A stretch of 7,188 nt of DNA, from positions 1 to 7,188 of the forward strand of contig PMKB01000331.1 in NCBI GenBank assembly GCA_003157595.1, in the 5' to 3' direction. Of this stretch, positions 1-6,009 are shown piece by piece. The first letter of the stretch is position 1. The number at the start of each line of letters is the position of its first letter. The stretch is from Solirubrobacterales bacterium. Its GTDB lineage: Bacteria; Actinomycetota; Thermoleophilia; Solirubrobacterales; Solirubrobacteraceae. Under the pieces are notes generated by a model, which searched no databases, had not been told where the DNA came from, and worked only from the letters and a program-made list of their open reading frames with translations. The position numbers and the translations under genes are program-made.

Positions 1-767
1 ACGACGTAAGCCATCGCGCCGGCGGCGCGCGCCCGCTCGACGATCTCGCGCACCGACCGCGGATCGTCGTTGATCCCCGGCATCAGCGGCGCAACGAGCA
101 CGCTGGTCGGCACACCGGCGCGCGTGAGCTCACGAACCGCCTCGAGCCGCGCCGCCGGGTGCGGGGTGTGTGGTTCGGTCGCGCGCCAGGCGCGCTCGTC
201 GAGCGTCGGCACCGAGAGCGCCGCGCTGAGGAGGCCCTCCGCGGCAAGCTCCGCAAGCAGCGGCAGGTCGCGCAGCAGCAGCGGTGACTTGGTGAGCACC
301 GAACACGGCGTGCGGTGCTCGAGCAGGGCCTGCCAGATGCCTGGCATCAGCCGGTAGCGCGCCTCGACCCACTGATAGGGATCGGTGTTGGTCCCCAGCG
401 CCACGTGCTCGCGGGTCCAGCTCGTCCGCGCGAGCTCGCCGCGCAGCACCTCGGGGGCATTGACCTTGACGACGATCTCGCGTTCGAAGTCGCGCCCGGC
501 GTCGAAGTCCAGGTAGCGGTGGGTCGGGCGCGCGAAGCAGTACACGCAGGCATGCGTGCACCCGCGGTAGGGGTTCACGGTCCAGCGGAACGGCATCGGC
601 GAGCGTTCGGGCACGCGGTTCAGCACCGAGCGCGCCCGCACCTCGTAGAAGCGGATGTCCAGGGCCTCCGGGGCGTCGAACCGCCGCACGACCGCCTCGT
701 CGCGGTAGCCGGGCAGCCGGCGCTGTTCCTCGTCGGTGAGCGTCAGGTTCGTCCAGCGCACGAACAT
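1..767 (-). CDS. Rv2578c-like / spore-photoproduct-lyase-related radical SAM protein (3' end outside window)
   Basis: The first 255 codons are present; the C-terminus lies beyond the left edge. The radical SAM cluster motif C-x3-C-x2-C is at C70, C74 and C77, inside NPYRGCTHACVYCFAR, and would bind a [4Fe-4S] cluster and S-adenosylmethionine. Further blocks typical of the SplB-like/Rv2578c group follow: GTNTDPYQ (125-132), TKS (159-161), EPHTPHP (198-204) and PLMPGIND (227-234). The family is cytoplasmic and related to spore photoproduct lyase, which repairs UV thymine lesions, but the substrate of this subgroup is not established. The ATG at 767-765 gives MFVRWTNL. A GTG two codons on (761-759) would give MRWTNL, closer to the start I expect for relatives. 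Neither has a Shine-Dalgarno, so a leaderless transcript is plausible. The ATG lies inside a perfect LexA-type palindrome, suggesting DNA-damage control. Family call is firm; repair role is inferred. Confidence 0.9.
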   Translation of the reverse strand, partial: MFVRWTNLTLTDEEQRRLPGYRDEAVVRRFDAPEALDIRFYEVRARSVLNRVPERSPMPFRWTVNPYRGCTHACVYCFARPTHRYLDFDAGRDFEREIVVKVNAPEVLRGELARTSWTREHVALGTNTDPYQWVEARYRLMPGIWQALLEHRTPCSVLTKSPLLLRDLPLLAELAAEGLLSAALSVPTLDERAWRATEPHTPHPAARLEAVRELTRAGVPTSVLVAPLMPGINDDPRSVREIVERARAAGAMAYV

Positions 768-774
768 ATGTTCG
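761..774. promoter_or_regulatory. LexA-type SOS box overlapping the radical SAM start codon
   Basis: The sequence CGAACATATGTTCG is a perfect 14-bp palindrome and fits the Gram-positive/actinobacterial LexA core CGAAC-N4-GTTCG. The ten specified bases would occur by chance about 0.007 times in a window this size at equal base frequencies. It spans the proposed ATG (765-767), and LexA bound here would block initiation or the promoter. The symmetry does not extend past 14 bp. LexA binding is inferred from the match. Confidence 0.75.
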
Positions 775-863
775 CATGGCGGGCAGACGTTGCGCGCCCC
801 ACCCCCGGCCGAGCCACCGTTCACCGCCGCCCCATCCCCACCTCCGCCAATGGACTGCGTGCG

Positions 864-882
864 CCTGGTGCCAGACACCTGG
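864..882. repeat. Imperfect GGTG/CACC dyad in the intergenic gap
   Basis: The plus strand reads CCTGGTG-CCAGA-CACCTGG: a 4-bp stem, one T-T mismatch, then two more pairs around a 5-nt centre. It lies just downstream of the glycosidase stop codon. It could be a weak terminator stem for that gene, or a copy of a short dispersed palindrome of the kind scattered through some GC-rich genomes. Only one copy was found in this window and there is no T-tract. The rest of the 768-899 gap holds C-rich runs (G-rich on the minus strand) and no convincing gene. Confidence 0.3.
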
Positions 883-899
883 GCGGGGCTGGCGCGTGG

Positions 900-3500
900 T
901 CAGGGAATCGCGAACGCGTAGGTGGCCGGCGTCCGGTCGCGCCCGCCGGGGCCGACGGCGCGCACGTAAAACACGTAGCTGCCGGCCTGCAGGCGCGTGA
1001 AGGTGACCGCCGAGCCGCAGGCGGCGTAGTTGGGCGGCCGCGTCTTGGCATGCACCGCCGTCGGCTTGCGAACCAGCGCGCACTCGAAGCCCGTCGAGCT
1101 GCCGCCGGCCCGAAAGCGGAAGCTGGCGCTGTCAGCGCTGCGGTCGATCGTCTCAGCGCTCAGCAGCGTATTCGGGGGCGGCGGCTTGACGACGGCCGTG
1201 AGGTGTGATGACGCGGCGGCGCTCTTTGATCGAGCGTTGCTCGCGGTCTCCGCCACCCTGACGGTCGACCCGGCGTCGGCGGCGGTGAGCGTATAGGTGC
1301 GGCCCTTCGCACCAGCAATCGCGTGGCAATGTCCTCCGCCACGGTCGCAGCGCTGCCACTGGTAGGTGTAGGAGGTCGGGGCGTTCGACCAGGTTGCGTG
1401 CGACTCGCTCAGGCGCGTGCCGACGATCGCGCTCCCGGAGATCGACGGCGAAGCGCTGCTCACCGGCTGCGCCGATGCGACGGATACCGCAGCACTGATC
1501 GCCGGCGCTCCGGCGCCTCCCCCATTTGAAGCGGTGACGCTGCAGGAGAGCGCGTGGCCCAGCTCGATGGGCGCGACCACATAGCTCTGGCCTGTCGCAC
1601 CGACCACGGCGGCGCCGTCGCTGGCCCACGCGTAGGCGAAGGCGGTTGGCGCGTTGGACCACGTGCCGTCGGAGCACGACAGCGTGTCGCGCACGTAGGC
1701 ACGGCCATGGCCGCTCGCTCCGCTGATCACCGGTGCGCCGTTCTGGACCGGTGGGGGCGGCACGCTCGCGATCGAGCTCGATGTCGTGATCAGGCCGCCG
1801 GCCGGGCCGGTATACAGCTCGAGCTGGTAGGTCCCTGCGGTCGTGGGCATCGTGTAGGTGCAGGACCCGGATGCCGGCGCCGTCGCTGCGCTGCCGACCT
1901 TGGTGCAGCTGTCGGCGTAGAACCAGTCGAGATATGAGCCCGCCGGGGCGCCCGGCTGATAGAGCCCGATCCAGTCGGTGCTCGTCGGATTGGATATTCC
2001 ACTCCAGGAGACCGTGATCGGGCGGCCGGCCGTCACGGTCGTCGCGTTCGCCGACACGACGACGGGCGCCATCAGCACGTCCGGGCCGTAGACCGTCGCG
2101 CCGTTGGTGTCGGTCACGACGAGCTGGAAGTGGTAGGCGCTGCCGGGCGCCAGGCCGTCCACGGCGGCGCTGACAGCCTGCGGCGCGAGCCCCGGGCCGA
2201 TCGCCACCGGGGCGGTCTGCGAACTGTAGGAGGTGCTCGGCCCGTAGAGGAAGTAGTAGGACGCCTCGTAGGTCCCTCCCGGCGTGACCGTGCCGTTGAA
2301 CGCCGCGTGGGTCGAGGTCACGCCGCTGGGCGAACCGGTGGCGGCGGCCAGCGTTGCGTCGGCGCCGAATATCGTCGCCGCCGCCGCTCGCGCATAGAGG
2401 AAGCCGGGGTCGGCGCTCGCCTCATACAGCTCCGAGTCGGAGTACTTCGAGCACGAAAGCGTGTACCCCGGGGCCGCCATCTCGTAGTAGAAGACGTGGG
2501 CCGGCGGGTCGGGCGCACTTGGCGACATCAGCGTGTTGACGAGATACTGGGCGTCGACGTTCTGCTGGGTGACGCCCCTCGCGGTCGACTTGCCCTTGAT
2601 GCACTCCCACGCCGCGACCTCCGTGAACCAGACCTGCCCCGAAGGGGTGGGCAGGTTGTCCTCGAACGTCGTCACCGAGGCGGACTGCTCGCAGTTGACG
2701 GCGAAGTAGGGGTGAAATCCCCAGATCGCGGGGGTGGCGCCGGCGAGCGCGCTGACGTACTGATCCTCATAGCTCGCGAGCGCGTTGTAGGTGAGGCCCG
2801 GCGCACAGCCGGGATTGAACGGCTGCCCGCCCTGGTCGGGGTCGTTGTCGACGAAATCGCCTGCGATCGCCGTGCATCCGGCGGTTGCGCAGACGGTGTT
2901 GGCAGCCGTCCAGTAGCCCGCGGCGTTCGCCGCCGACACACTTGAGGAGTTCGGTTCGTTCCAGGCCTCGATGTAGGGAACCGTCGTCCCGGGATAGAGC
3001 CCGTCGAGATAGGTCAGCAGCTGCGAGATGTCGGTCGTGTACGCGCCGACCGACGGCTGGCCGTGGTTGGCACAGCCGCCCTCGGCGACATCCCAGACGG
3101 CGATGACCGGAATCAGATGCAGCGTCTGGGTCACGTAGGTGAACCACTCGGCAAGGTTCGCCTCGCAGGCGCCGCCCTGCGCGACCGCATCCGGCGCCGT
3201 GACGAAGCGCGCGTACTGGAGGTGCTGCGAGCCAGGCACGCCGACCCACGCGTCGGCGAAGAAGCTGTCGAAGGTCAGGCTGAACAGGCCTGAGGCGTCC
3301 TGGTAGTCGCCGTTCCAAAGGCCGAGGTTCTGGTCGGAGATCCCGTCCACGTAGGGCGTGCCGGCCGCCGACGCCGGCGCCGCGCTCACGCCACCGGCGA
3401 GCGCGACCACAACCGCCACGGCCGCGAGCGCGCCCCGCAGCGATATCCGCCGCCAAACAAGCTGGCTCCCCGTGTCCTGCGCGCGCCGCAGGGCATTCAT
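900..3500 (-). CDS. Secreted multidomain protein with clan GH-A-like glycosidase domain and five beta-sandwich modules
   Basis: An 866-residue exported protein. Residues 1-46 form a signal peptide: an arginine-rich start (R17-R18, only a weak Tat match), a hydrophobic core at about 23-40, and likely cleavage after an ASA/SAA motif near 44-46. Residues 47-380 resemble a clan GH-A TIM-barrel glycosidase: WNEPN at 180-184 gives acid/base E182, HPY is at 263-265, and WFTE at 291-294 gives a candidate nucleophile E294. An Fn3-like module follows (about 381-478), then a module with the SWSG...DWIGLY signature (about 479-580), a PPPP linker, two related Ig-like repeats (about 587-676 and 681-771), a second PPPP linker, and a C-terminal Ig-like module (777-866). 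No C-terminal anchor is visible, so release or wall association is likely. The substrate is unknown; a polysaccharide is inferred. The ATG is supported by GGGAGGA six bases upstream. Confidence 0.88.
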   Translation of the reverse strand: MNALRRAQDTGSQLVWRRISLRGALAAVAVVVALAGGVSAAPASAAGTPYVDGISDQNLGLWNGDYQDASGLFSLTFDSFFADAWVGVPGSQHLQYARFVTAPDAVAQGGACEANLAEWFTYVTQTLHLIPVIAVWDVAEGGCANHGQPSVGAYTTDISQLLTYLDGLYPGTTVPYIEAWNEPNSSSVSAANAAGYWTAANTVCATAGCTAIAGDFVDNDPDQGGQPFNPGCAPGLTYNALASYEDQYVSALAGATPAIWGFHPYFAVNCEQSASVTTFEDNLPTPSGQVWFTEVAAWECIKGKSTARGVTQQNVDAQYLVNTLMSPSAPDPPAHVFYYEMAAPGYTLSCSKYSDSELYEASADPGFLYARAAAATIFGADATLAAATGSPSGVTSTHAAFNGTVTPGGTYEASYYFLYGPSTSYSSQTAPVAIGPGLAPQAVSAAVDGLAPGSAYHFQLVVTDTNGATVYGPDVLMAPVVVSANATTVTAGRPITVSWSGISNPTSTDWIGLYQPGAPAGSYLDWFYADSCTKVGSAATAPASGSCTYTMPTTAGTYQLELYTGPAGGLITTSSSIASVPPPPVQNGAPVISGASGHGRAYVRDTLSCSDGTWSNAPTAFAYAWASDGAAVVGATGQSYVVAPIELGHALSCSVTASNGGGAGAPAISAAVSVASAQPVSSASPSISGSAIVGTRLSESHATWSNAPTSYTYQWQRCDRGGGHCHAIAGAKGRTYTLTAADAGSTVRVAETASNARSKSAAASSHLTAVVKPPPPNTLLSAETIDRSADSASFRFRAGGSSTGFECALVRKPTAVHAKTRPPNYAACGSAVTFTRLQAGSYVFYVRAVGPGGRDRTPATYAFAIP
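1188..1739 (-). repeat. Two tandem Ig-like protein repeats inside the glycosidase
   Basis: Two copies of about 90 residues each are in register 90 residues apart. Both carry TWSNAPT followed by an aromatic-rich strand ending in W, and both end in a TASN motif. The WSNAPT codons (1644-1661 and 1374-1391) encode the same six residues with different synonymous codons, so the duplication is not recent. The first copy has the core Ig cysteine pair (C609, C653). In the second these are E699 and V749, and a different pair, C718 and C725, appears within a loop. Confidence 0.75.
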
Positions 3501-3506
3501 CCGTGA

Positions 3507-3513
3507 TCCTCCC
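3507..3513 (-). promoter_or_regulatory. Shine-Dalgarno for the secreted glycosidase
   Basis: GGGAGGA on the minus strand ends six bases before the ATG at 3500. It is the clearest ribosome-binding site upstream of an ATG here, and it fixes the start that carries the signal peptide. Confidence 0.75.
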
Positions 3514-3563
3514 GTCAGTGTTGCGCCGCCCCGGTGCGAGCTATGGCCCGCGGGGGCGACTGG

Positions 3564-3571
3564 AGGGTAGC
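3564..3571 (-). promoter_or_regulatory. Candidate -10 element of the glycosidase promoter
   Basis: The minus strand reads GCTACCCT, containing the TAnnnT form of an actinobacterial -10 box. A start about seven bases downstream would give a 5' leader of roughly 57 nt carrying the Shine-Dalgarno. The same octamer occurs seven bases before the neighbouring CDF start codon. No good -35 hexamer is seen. The 95-bp gap (3501-3595) shows no clear terminator for the CDF gene. Confidence 0.35.
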
Positions 3572-3595
3572 GGCCCGCGCGTTCGCCGGCGAGGC

Positions 3596-4564
3596 CTACA
3601 ACGTGCCGTGCGTTGAACCCATCCCGGGCTCGGTCGGCTCGATGGCGATCAGCTCGTCGCGTTGGTGCTCGACCTGGAGTGTGGTGTGGTCGAGTGCGAA
3701 CTGGTCCTTGAGCAGCGCTTCGAGGTCCCGTCTAACAGCATGGCAGTCGGTTTCTCGGCCCACGAGCACGTGTGCGGAGAGCGCCGGAAACCCGGAGCCG
3801 ACCTCCCACACGTGCAGGTCGTGCACTTCGCTCACGCCGGCCTGGCCGGCCATCGCTCGTCCGATGACATCGGGGTCGATCCCTCTGGGAGCAGCCTCCA
3901 GGAAGACGCGGCCAGAGTCGCGCAGGAGAGCGTAGGCAGCCCTGAGCATGATCGCGGCGATGAGGAGCGACGCGATCCCGTCGGCACGCCTGAAGCCGGT
4001 CGTGATGATCAGCATCCCGGCGATCGCGGTGAAGGCAAACGCAGCGAGGTCGGTGAGGATGTGCTGGAACGCCCCCTCGATGTTCATCGACGACCGGTTG
4101 GCCTTGGCAAGGATGGAGGTGGCGGCGAGGTTGACGGCGATACCGGCCAGCGCGACCACCACCACCGTGGCCCCACCGACATCTGCTGGCGTGATCAACC
4201 GGCGGATTCCCTCGTAGACGATCAGCAGGGCGAGCACGAGCAGTGTCGCACCGTTGAACTGCGCCGAGAGAATCTCCGCGCGCCCCAACCCGTAGGTCAT
4301 CGCGCCCCTCGCGGGCCGGGCGGCGAGCCGGATCGCAAACAGCGCGAGCCCGATGGCCCCGGCGTCGGCGAGCATGTGCGCGGCGTCGGAGAGCAGCGCG
4401 AGCGAATGGACCAACGCTCCGGCGATCACCTCTGCGAGCATGAAGCCGAGGATCAGCGCGAGCGCGAGGCTCAGCCTTCGCCGGTCGCGCTCGCCAGCGC
4501 CAACGCCGTGCGCGTGTCCGGCATGCGCGCCGCCGTTGGCGTGGCGGGGCCCGTGCGCACCCAT
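3596..4564 (-). CDS. Cation diffusion facilitator, CzcD/ZitB-type zinc exporter
   Basis: A 322-residue inner-membrane metal/proton antiporter expected to export Zn2+ (possibly Cd2+ or Co2+) from the cytoplasm. The N-terminus is histidine-rich (H4, H8, H14, H17, H19), typical of a metal-sensing tail. Six membrane segments can be placed at about 31-52, 57-80, 97-117, 130-153, 168-190 and 192-214. The transport site is the HxxxD pair in TM2 (H63, D67, within LLSDAAHMLAD) plus the HxxxD pair in TM5 (H168, D172), the H-D/H-D arrangement of zinc-type members. The cytoplasmic C-terminal domain (about 224-300) keeps the VHDLHVW and HTTLQVEH blocks. I chose the ATG at 4564 because homology begins there. 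The open frame runs further upstream, but only antisense to the aldolase. No Shine-Dalgarno is present; a TACCCT box seven bases before the ATG suggests a leaderless mRNA. Confidence 0.93.
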   Translation of the reverse strand: MGAHGPRHANGGAHAGHAHGVGAGERDRRRLSLALALILGFMLAEVIAGALVHSLALLSDAAHMLADAGAIGLALFAIRLAARPARGAMTYGLGRAEILSAQFNGATLLVLALLIVYEGIRRLITPADVGGATVVVVALAGIAVNLAATSILAKANRSSMNIEGAFQHILTDLAAFAFTAIAGMLIITTGFRRADGIASLLIAAIMLRAAYALLRDSGRVFLEAAPRGIDPDVIGRAMAGQAGVSEVHDLHVWEVGSGFPALSAHVLVGRETDCHAVRRDLEALLKDQFALDHTTLQVEHQRDELIAIEPTEPGMGSTHGTL

Positions 4565-4571
4565 CCACGGC

Positions 4572-4577
4572 AGGGTA
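4572..4577 (-). promoter_or_regulatory. Candidate leaderless -10 element for the CDF exporter
   Basis: TACCCT on the minus strand is followed by seven bases and then the ATG at 4564. This is the spacing expected when transcription begins at or next to the start codon. No Shine-Dalgarno lies between. A -35 match is poor (GGTTCT at 17-bp spacing). Confidence 0.45.
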
Positions 4578-4608
4578 GCGCCTGGCCGCGGCGCAGAACC
4601 CACGGGCC

Positions 4609-4624
4609 CGGCGCTTTCGCGCCG
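4609..4624. promoter_or_regulatory. GC-rich dyad in the divergent promoter region
   Basis: CGGCGC-TTTC-GCGCCG is a perfect 6-bp inverted repeat with a 4-nt centre, roughly midway between the CDF and aldolase starts. It could be an operator, but in sequence this GC-rich such a dyad may be chance. Confidence 0.25.
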
Positions 4625-4666
4625 CGCGCGCCGCTGGTGAAGCCGCCGCCCCCAGGGCCATGTGGT

Positions 4667-4672
4667 TAGTCT
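4667..4672 (+). promoter_or_regulatory. Candidate -10 element for the tandem aldolase
   Basis: TAGTCT fits TAnnnT and is followed by nine bases and then the ATG at 4682. The intervening bases hold no Shine-Dalgarno, so transcription probably starts at or within a few bases of the start codon. No -35 hexamer is recognisable. Confidence 0.4.
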
Positions 4673-4681
4673 CAGTGCCAG

Positions 4682-5986
4682 ATGGGAAGCGACCTCTACA
4701 CGCACCCGCGTGACCTCTTGGTCGAGTACATGGCGCGAATCTACGGCTACCGGATGACGACCACCTCCGGCGGCAACCTCTCGATTCGCGACCCGGGCGG
4801 CGAGGTCTGGATCACGCCGGCGAAGATCGACAAGGGCCGCCTGCAGCGCTCCGACATCGTGCTCGTGCGCCCCGACGGCTCGTGGGAGGGCGAGGCGCCG
4901 CCGTCCTCGGAGCTGCCGCTGCACCAGACGATCTATCGCACCCGCCCCGACGTGCACGCGATCGTTCACGCGCATCCAATGGCGCTCGTCGCGTTCAGCA
5001 TCGTCCAGCAGGTCCCCGCGACGCGCGTCTTTCACCAGGCCTGGCGGATCTGCGGCACCGGAGCGTTCGCCCCCTACCGGCTCCCCGGCAGCGCCGAGCT
5101 CGGAGAGTCGATCGCGGGTGCGTTGGGCGCCCGCCACAGCTGCGTGATCCTCGAGAACCACGGCGCCGTCGCGGTCGGCGCCGATCTGCCGGAGGCCTTC
5201 CAGCGCTTCGAGACCTTCGAGTTCGCCGGCAAGAGCATCATCAAGGCCCGCCTGCTCGGCGGGGAGATCCGCGAGCTCTCAGATGCCGACCTCGCGCTCG
5301 CAGGCGAGCAAACCGGAGACGCCGTCGAGCCAACGCCGCCCGGGGCACCCACGACCGCCGAGCAGGAGGTGCGCACGACGCTGCAGGACTTCGTCCGCCG
5401 CGGCTACCGCCAGCGCCTGTTCATCAGCACCCACGGCACCTTCTCGGCCCGCGTCGATGGGGCGTCGTTCGTCATCACGCCCCACGACCGCGACCGCGGA
5501 GCGCTTGAGCGCTCCGATCTGGTTCGGATTGACGCCGGCCGTGCAACGGCCGGATCAAGACCGAGCCATGCGACGGCGCTGCACGAGGCGATCTATCGCC
5601 GCCATCCGCAGATCGGCGCGATCGTCAACGCCGCGCCGGTCAACGTGACGGCGTTCAGCATCACCAACGCCGTCCCCGACACGCGCACGATCCCCGAGAG
5701 CCGGCTCGTCGTGCGCAGTCCTGTGTCCGCCCGTTTTCGCCTGCAGTTCGAGGACCCGCAGGCGCTTGCCGAGCTGGTCTCGCCGAAGCAGCCGATCGCG
5801 GTGCTCGAGAACGACGGCGTGCTCGTGACGGGGAGCACCGTGCTCGAGGCCTTCGACCGCCTCGAGGTGCTCGAGTCCACGGCCGAGGCGCTGATCAACG
5901 CGCAGGCGCTTGGACCGCTCTCGCCGATGGATGACGGCGCGATCGCGGAACTCGAGGCGGCGTTCTTCCCCGCGCCGCACGGCTGA
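4682..5986 (+). CDS. Tandem class II aldolase/adducin-domain protein with degenerate second domain
   Basis: A 434-residue cytoplasmic protein of two homologous class II aldolase/adducin domains; single-domain members are about 200-260 residues. Domain 1 (about 8-192) has the phosphate-binding SGGNLS (29-34), TPAK (46-49), the likely catalytic glutamate E77 in SSELPLH, and zinc ligands H96, H98 (HAHP) and H160 (ENHG), matching E73, H92, H94 and H155 of fuculose-phosphate aldolase. Domain 2 (about 229-407) aligns at a 220-residue offset; for example, LHQTIYRTRP matches LHEAIYRRHP. There, however, E77 becomes A297, H96 N316, H98 A318, H160 D378, and SGGNLS is STHGTFS. One half therefore looks catalytic and the other structural or regulatory. 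A proline-rich linker (215-224) separates them. The reaction could be aldol cleavage, epimerisation or decarboxylation of a sugar phosphate; the substrate cannot be told. No Shine-Dalgarno; likely leaderless. Confidence 0.92.
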   Translation: MGSDLYTHPRDLLVEYMARIYGYRMTTTSGGNLSIRDPGGEVWITPAKIDKGRLQRSDIVLVRPDGSWEGEAPPSSELPLHQTIYRTRPDVHAIVHAHPMALVAFSIVQQVPATRVFHQAWRICGTGAFAPYRLPGSAELGESIAGALGARHSCVILENHGAVAVGADLPEAFQRFETFEFAGKSIIKARLLGGEIRELSDADLALAGEQTGDAVEPTPPGAPTTAEQEVRTTLQDFVRRGYRQRLFISTHGTFSARVDGASFVITPHDRDRGALERSDLVRIDAGRATAGSRPSHATALHEAIYRRHPQIGAIVNAAPVNVTAFSITNAVPDTRTIPESRLVVRSPVSARFRLQFEDPQALAELVSPKQPIAVLENDGVLVTGSTVLEAFDRLEVLESTAEALINAQALGPLSPMDDGAIAELEAAFFPAPHG

Positions 5987-6009
5987 CGGCGCCGCGCTGC
6001 GGCGGTCAG
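5983..6009. terminator. Bidirectional hairpin containing both convergent stop codons
   Basis: CTGAC-GG-CGCCGC, loop GCT, then GCGGCG-GTCAG: five plus six base pairs with a 2-nt bulge and a 3-nt loop. It lies exactly between the aldolase (stop 5984-5986) and marR (stop 6006-6008). The two stop codons pair with each other at the base of the stem. There is no T-tract on either side, so it would be a U-less, actinobacterial-style terminator or mRNA 3' end stabiliser rather than a classical intrinsic terminator. Confidence 0.6.

Noticed and set aside
821..835. Four-codon leader peptide (ATG at 835, preceded by GGAGG) upstream of the radical SAM gene
   Set aside because: Good Shine-Dalgarno spacing, but only four codons before TGA in a G-rich run; no evidence of attenuation.
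797..839. G-quadruplex on the minus strand
   Set aside because: Four runs of at least four G exist, but the middle loop is about 23 nt, too long for a confident canonical quadruplex.
130..1208. Long overlapping frames (130-1083 minus, 315-1208 plus) crossing the radical SAM gene, the gap and the glycosidase end
   Set aside because: Both run through the ends of two well-supported genes in wrong frames. The radical SAM motifs are read in a different minus frame starting at 767.
2130..2945. 271-codon plus-strand open frame opposite the glycosidase
   Set aside because: Arg/Gly-rich antisense shadow with no family resemblance; the opposite strand carries the signal peptide and catalytic motifs.
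3662..4669. 335-codon open frame on the plus strand opposite the CDF gene
   Set aside because: Antisense shadow of a well-supported transporter; the translation is rich in Arg/Gly/Asp with no recognisable domain or ribosome-binding site.
4565..5161. Upstream extension of the CDF open frame to 521 residues
   Set aside because: The added 199 residues are antisense to the aldolase, show no CDF homology, and are rich in Arg/Ala/Gly as expected for a shadow frame in GC-rich DNA. The CDF homology and His-rich tail start at the ATG at 4564.
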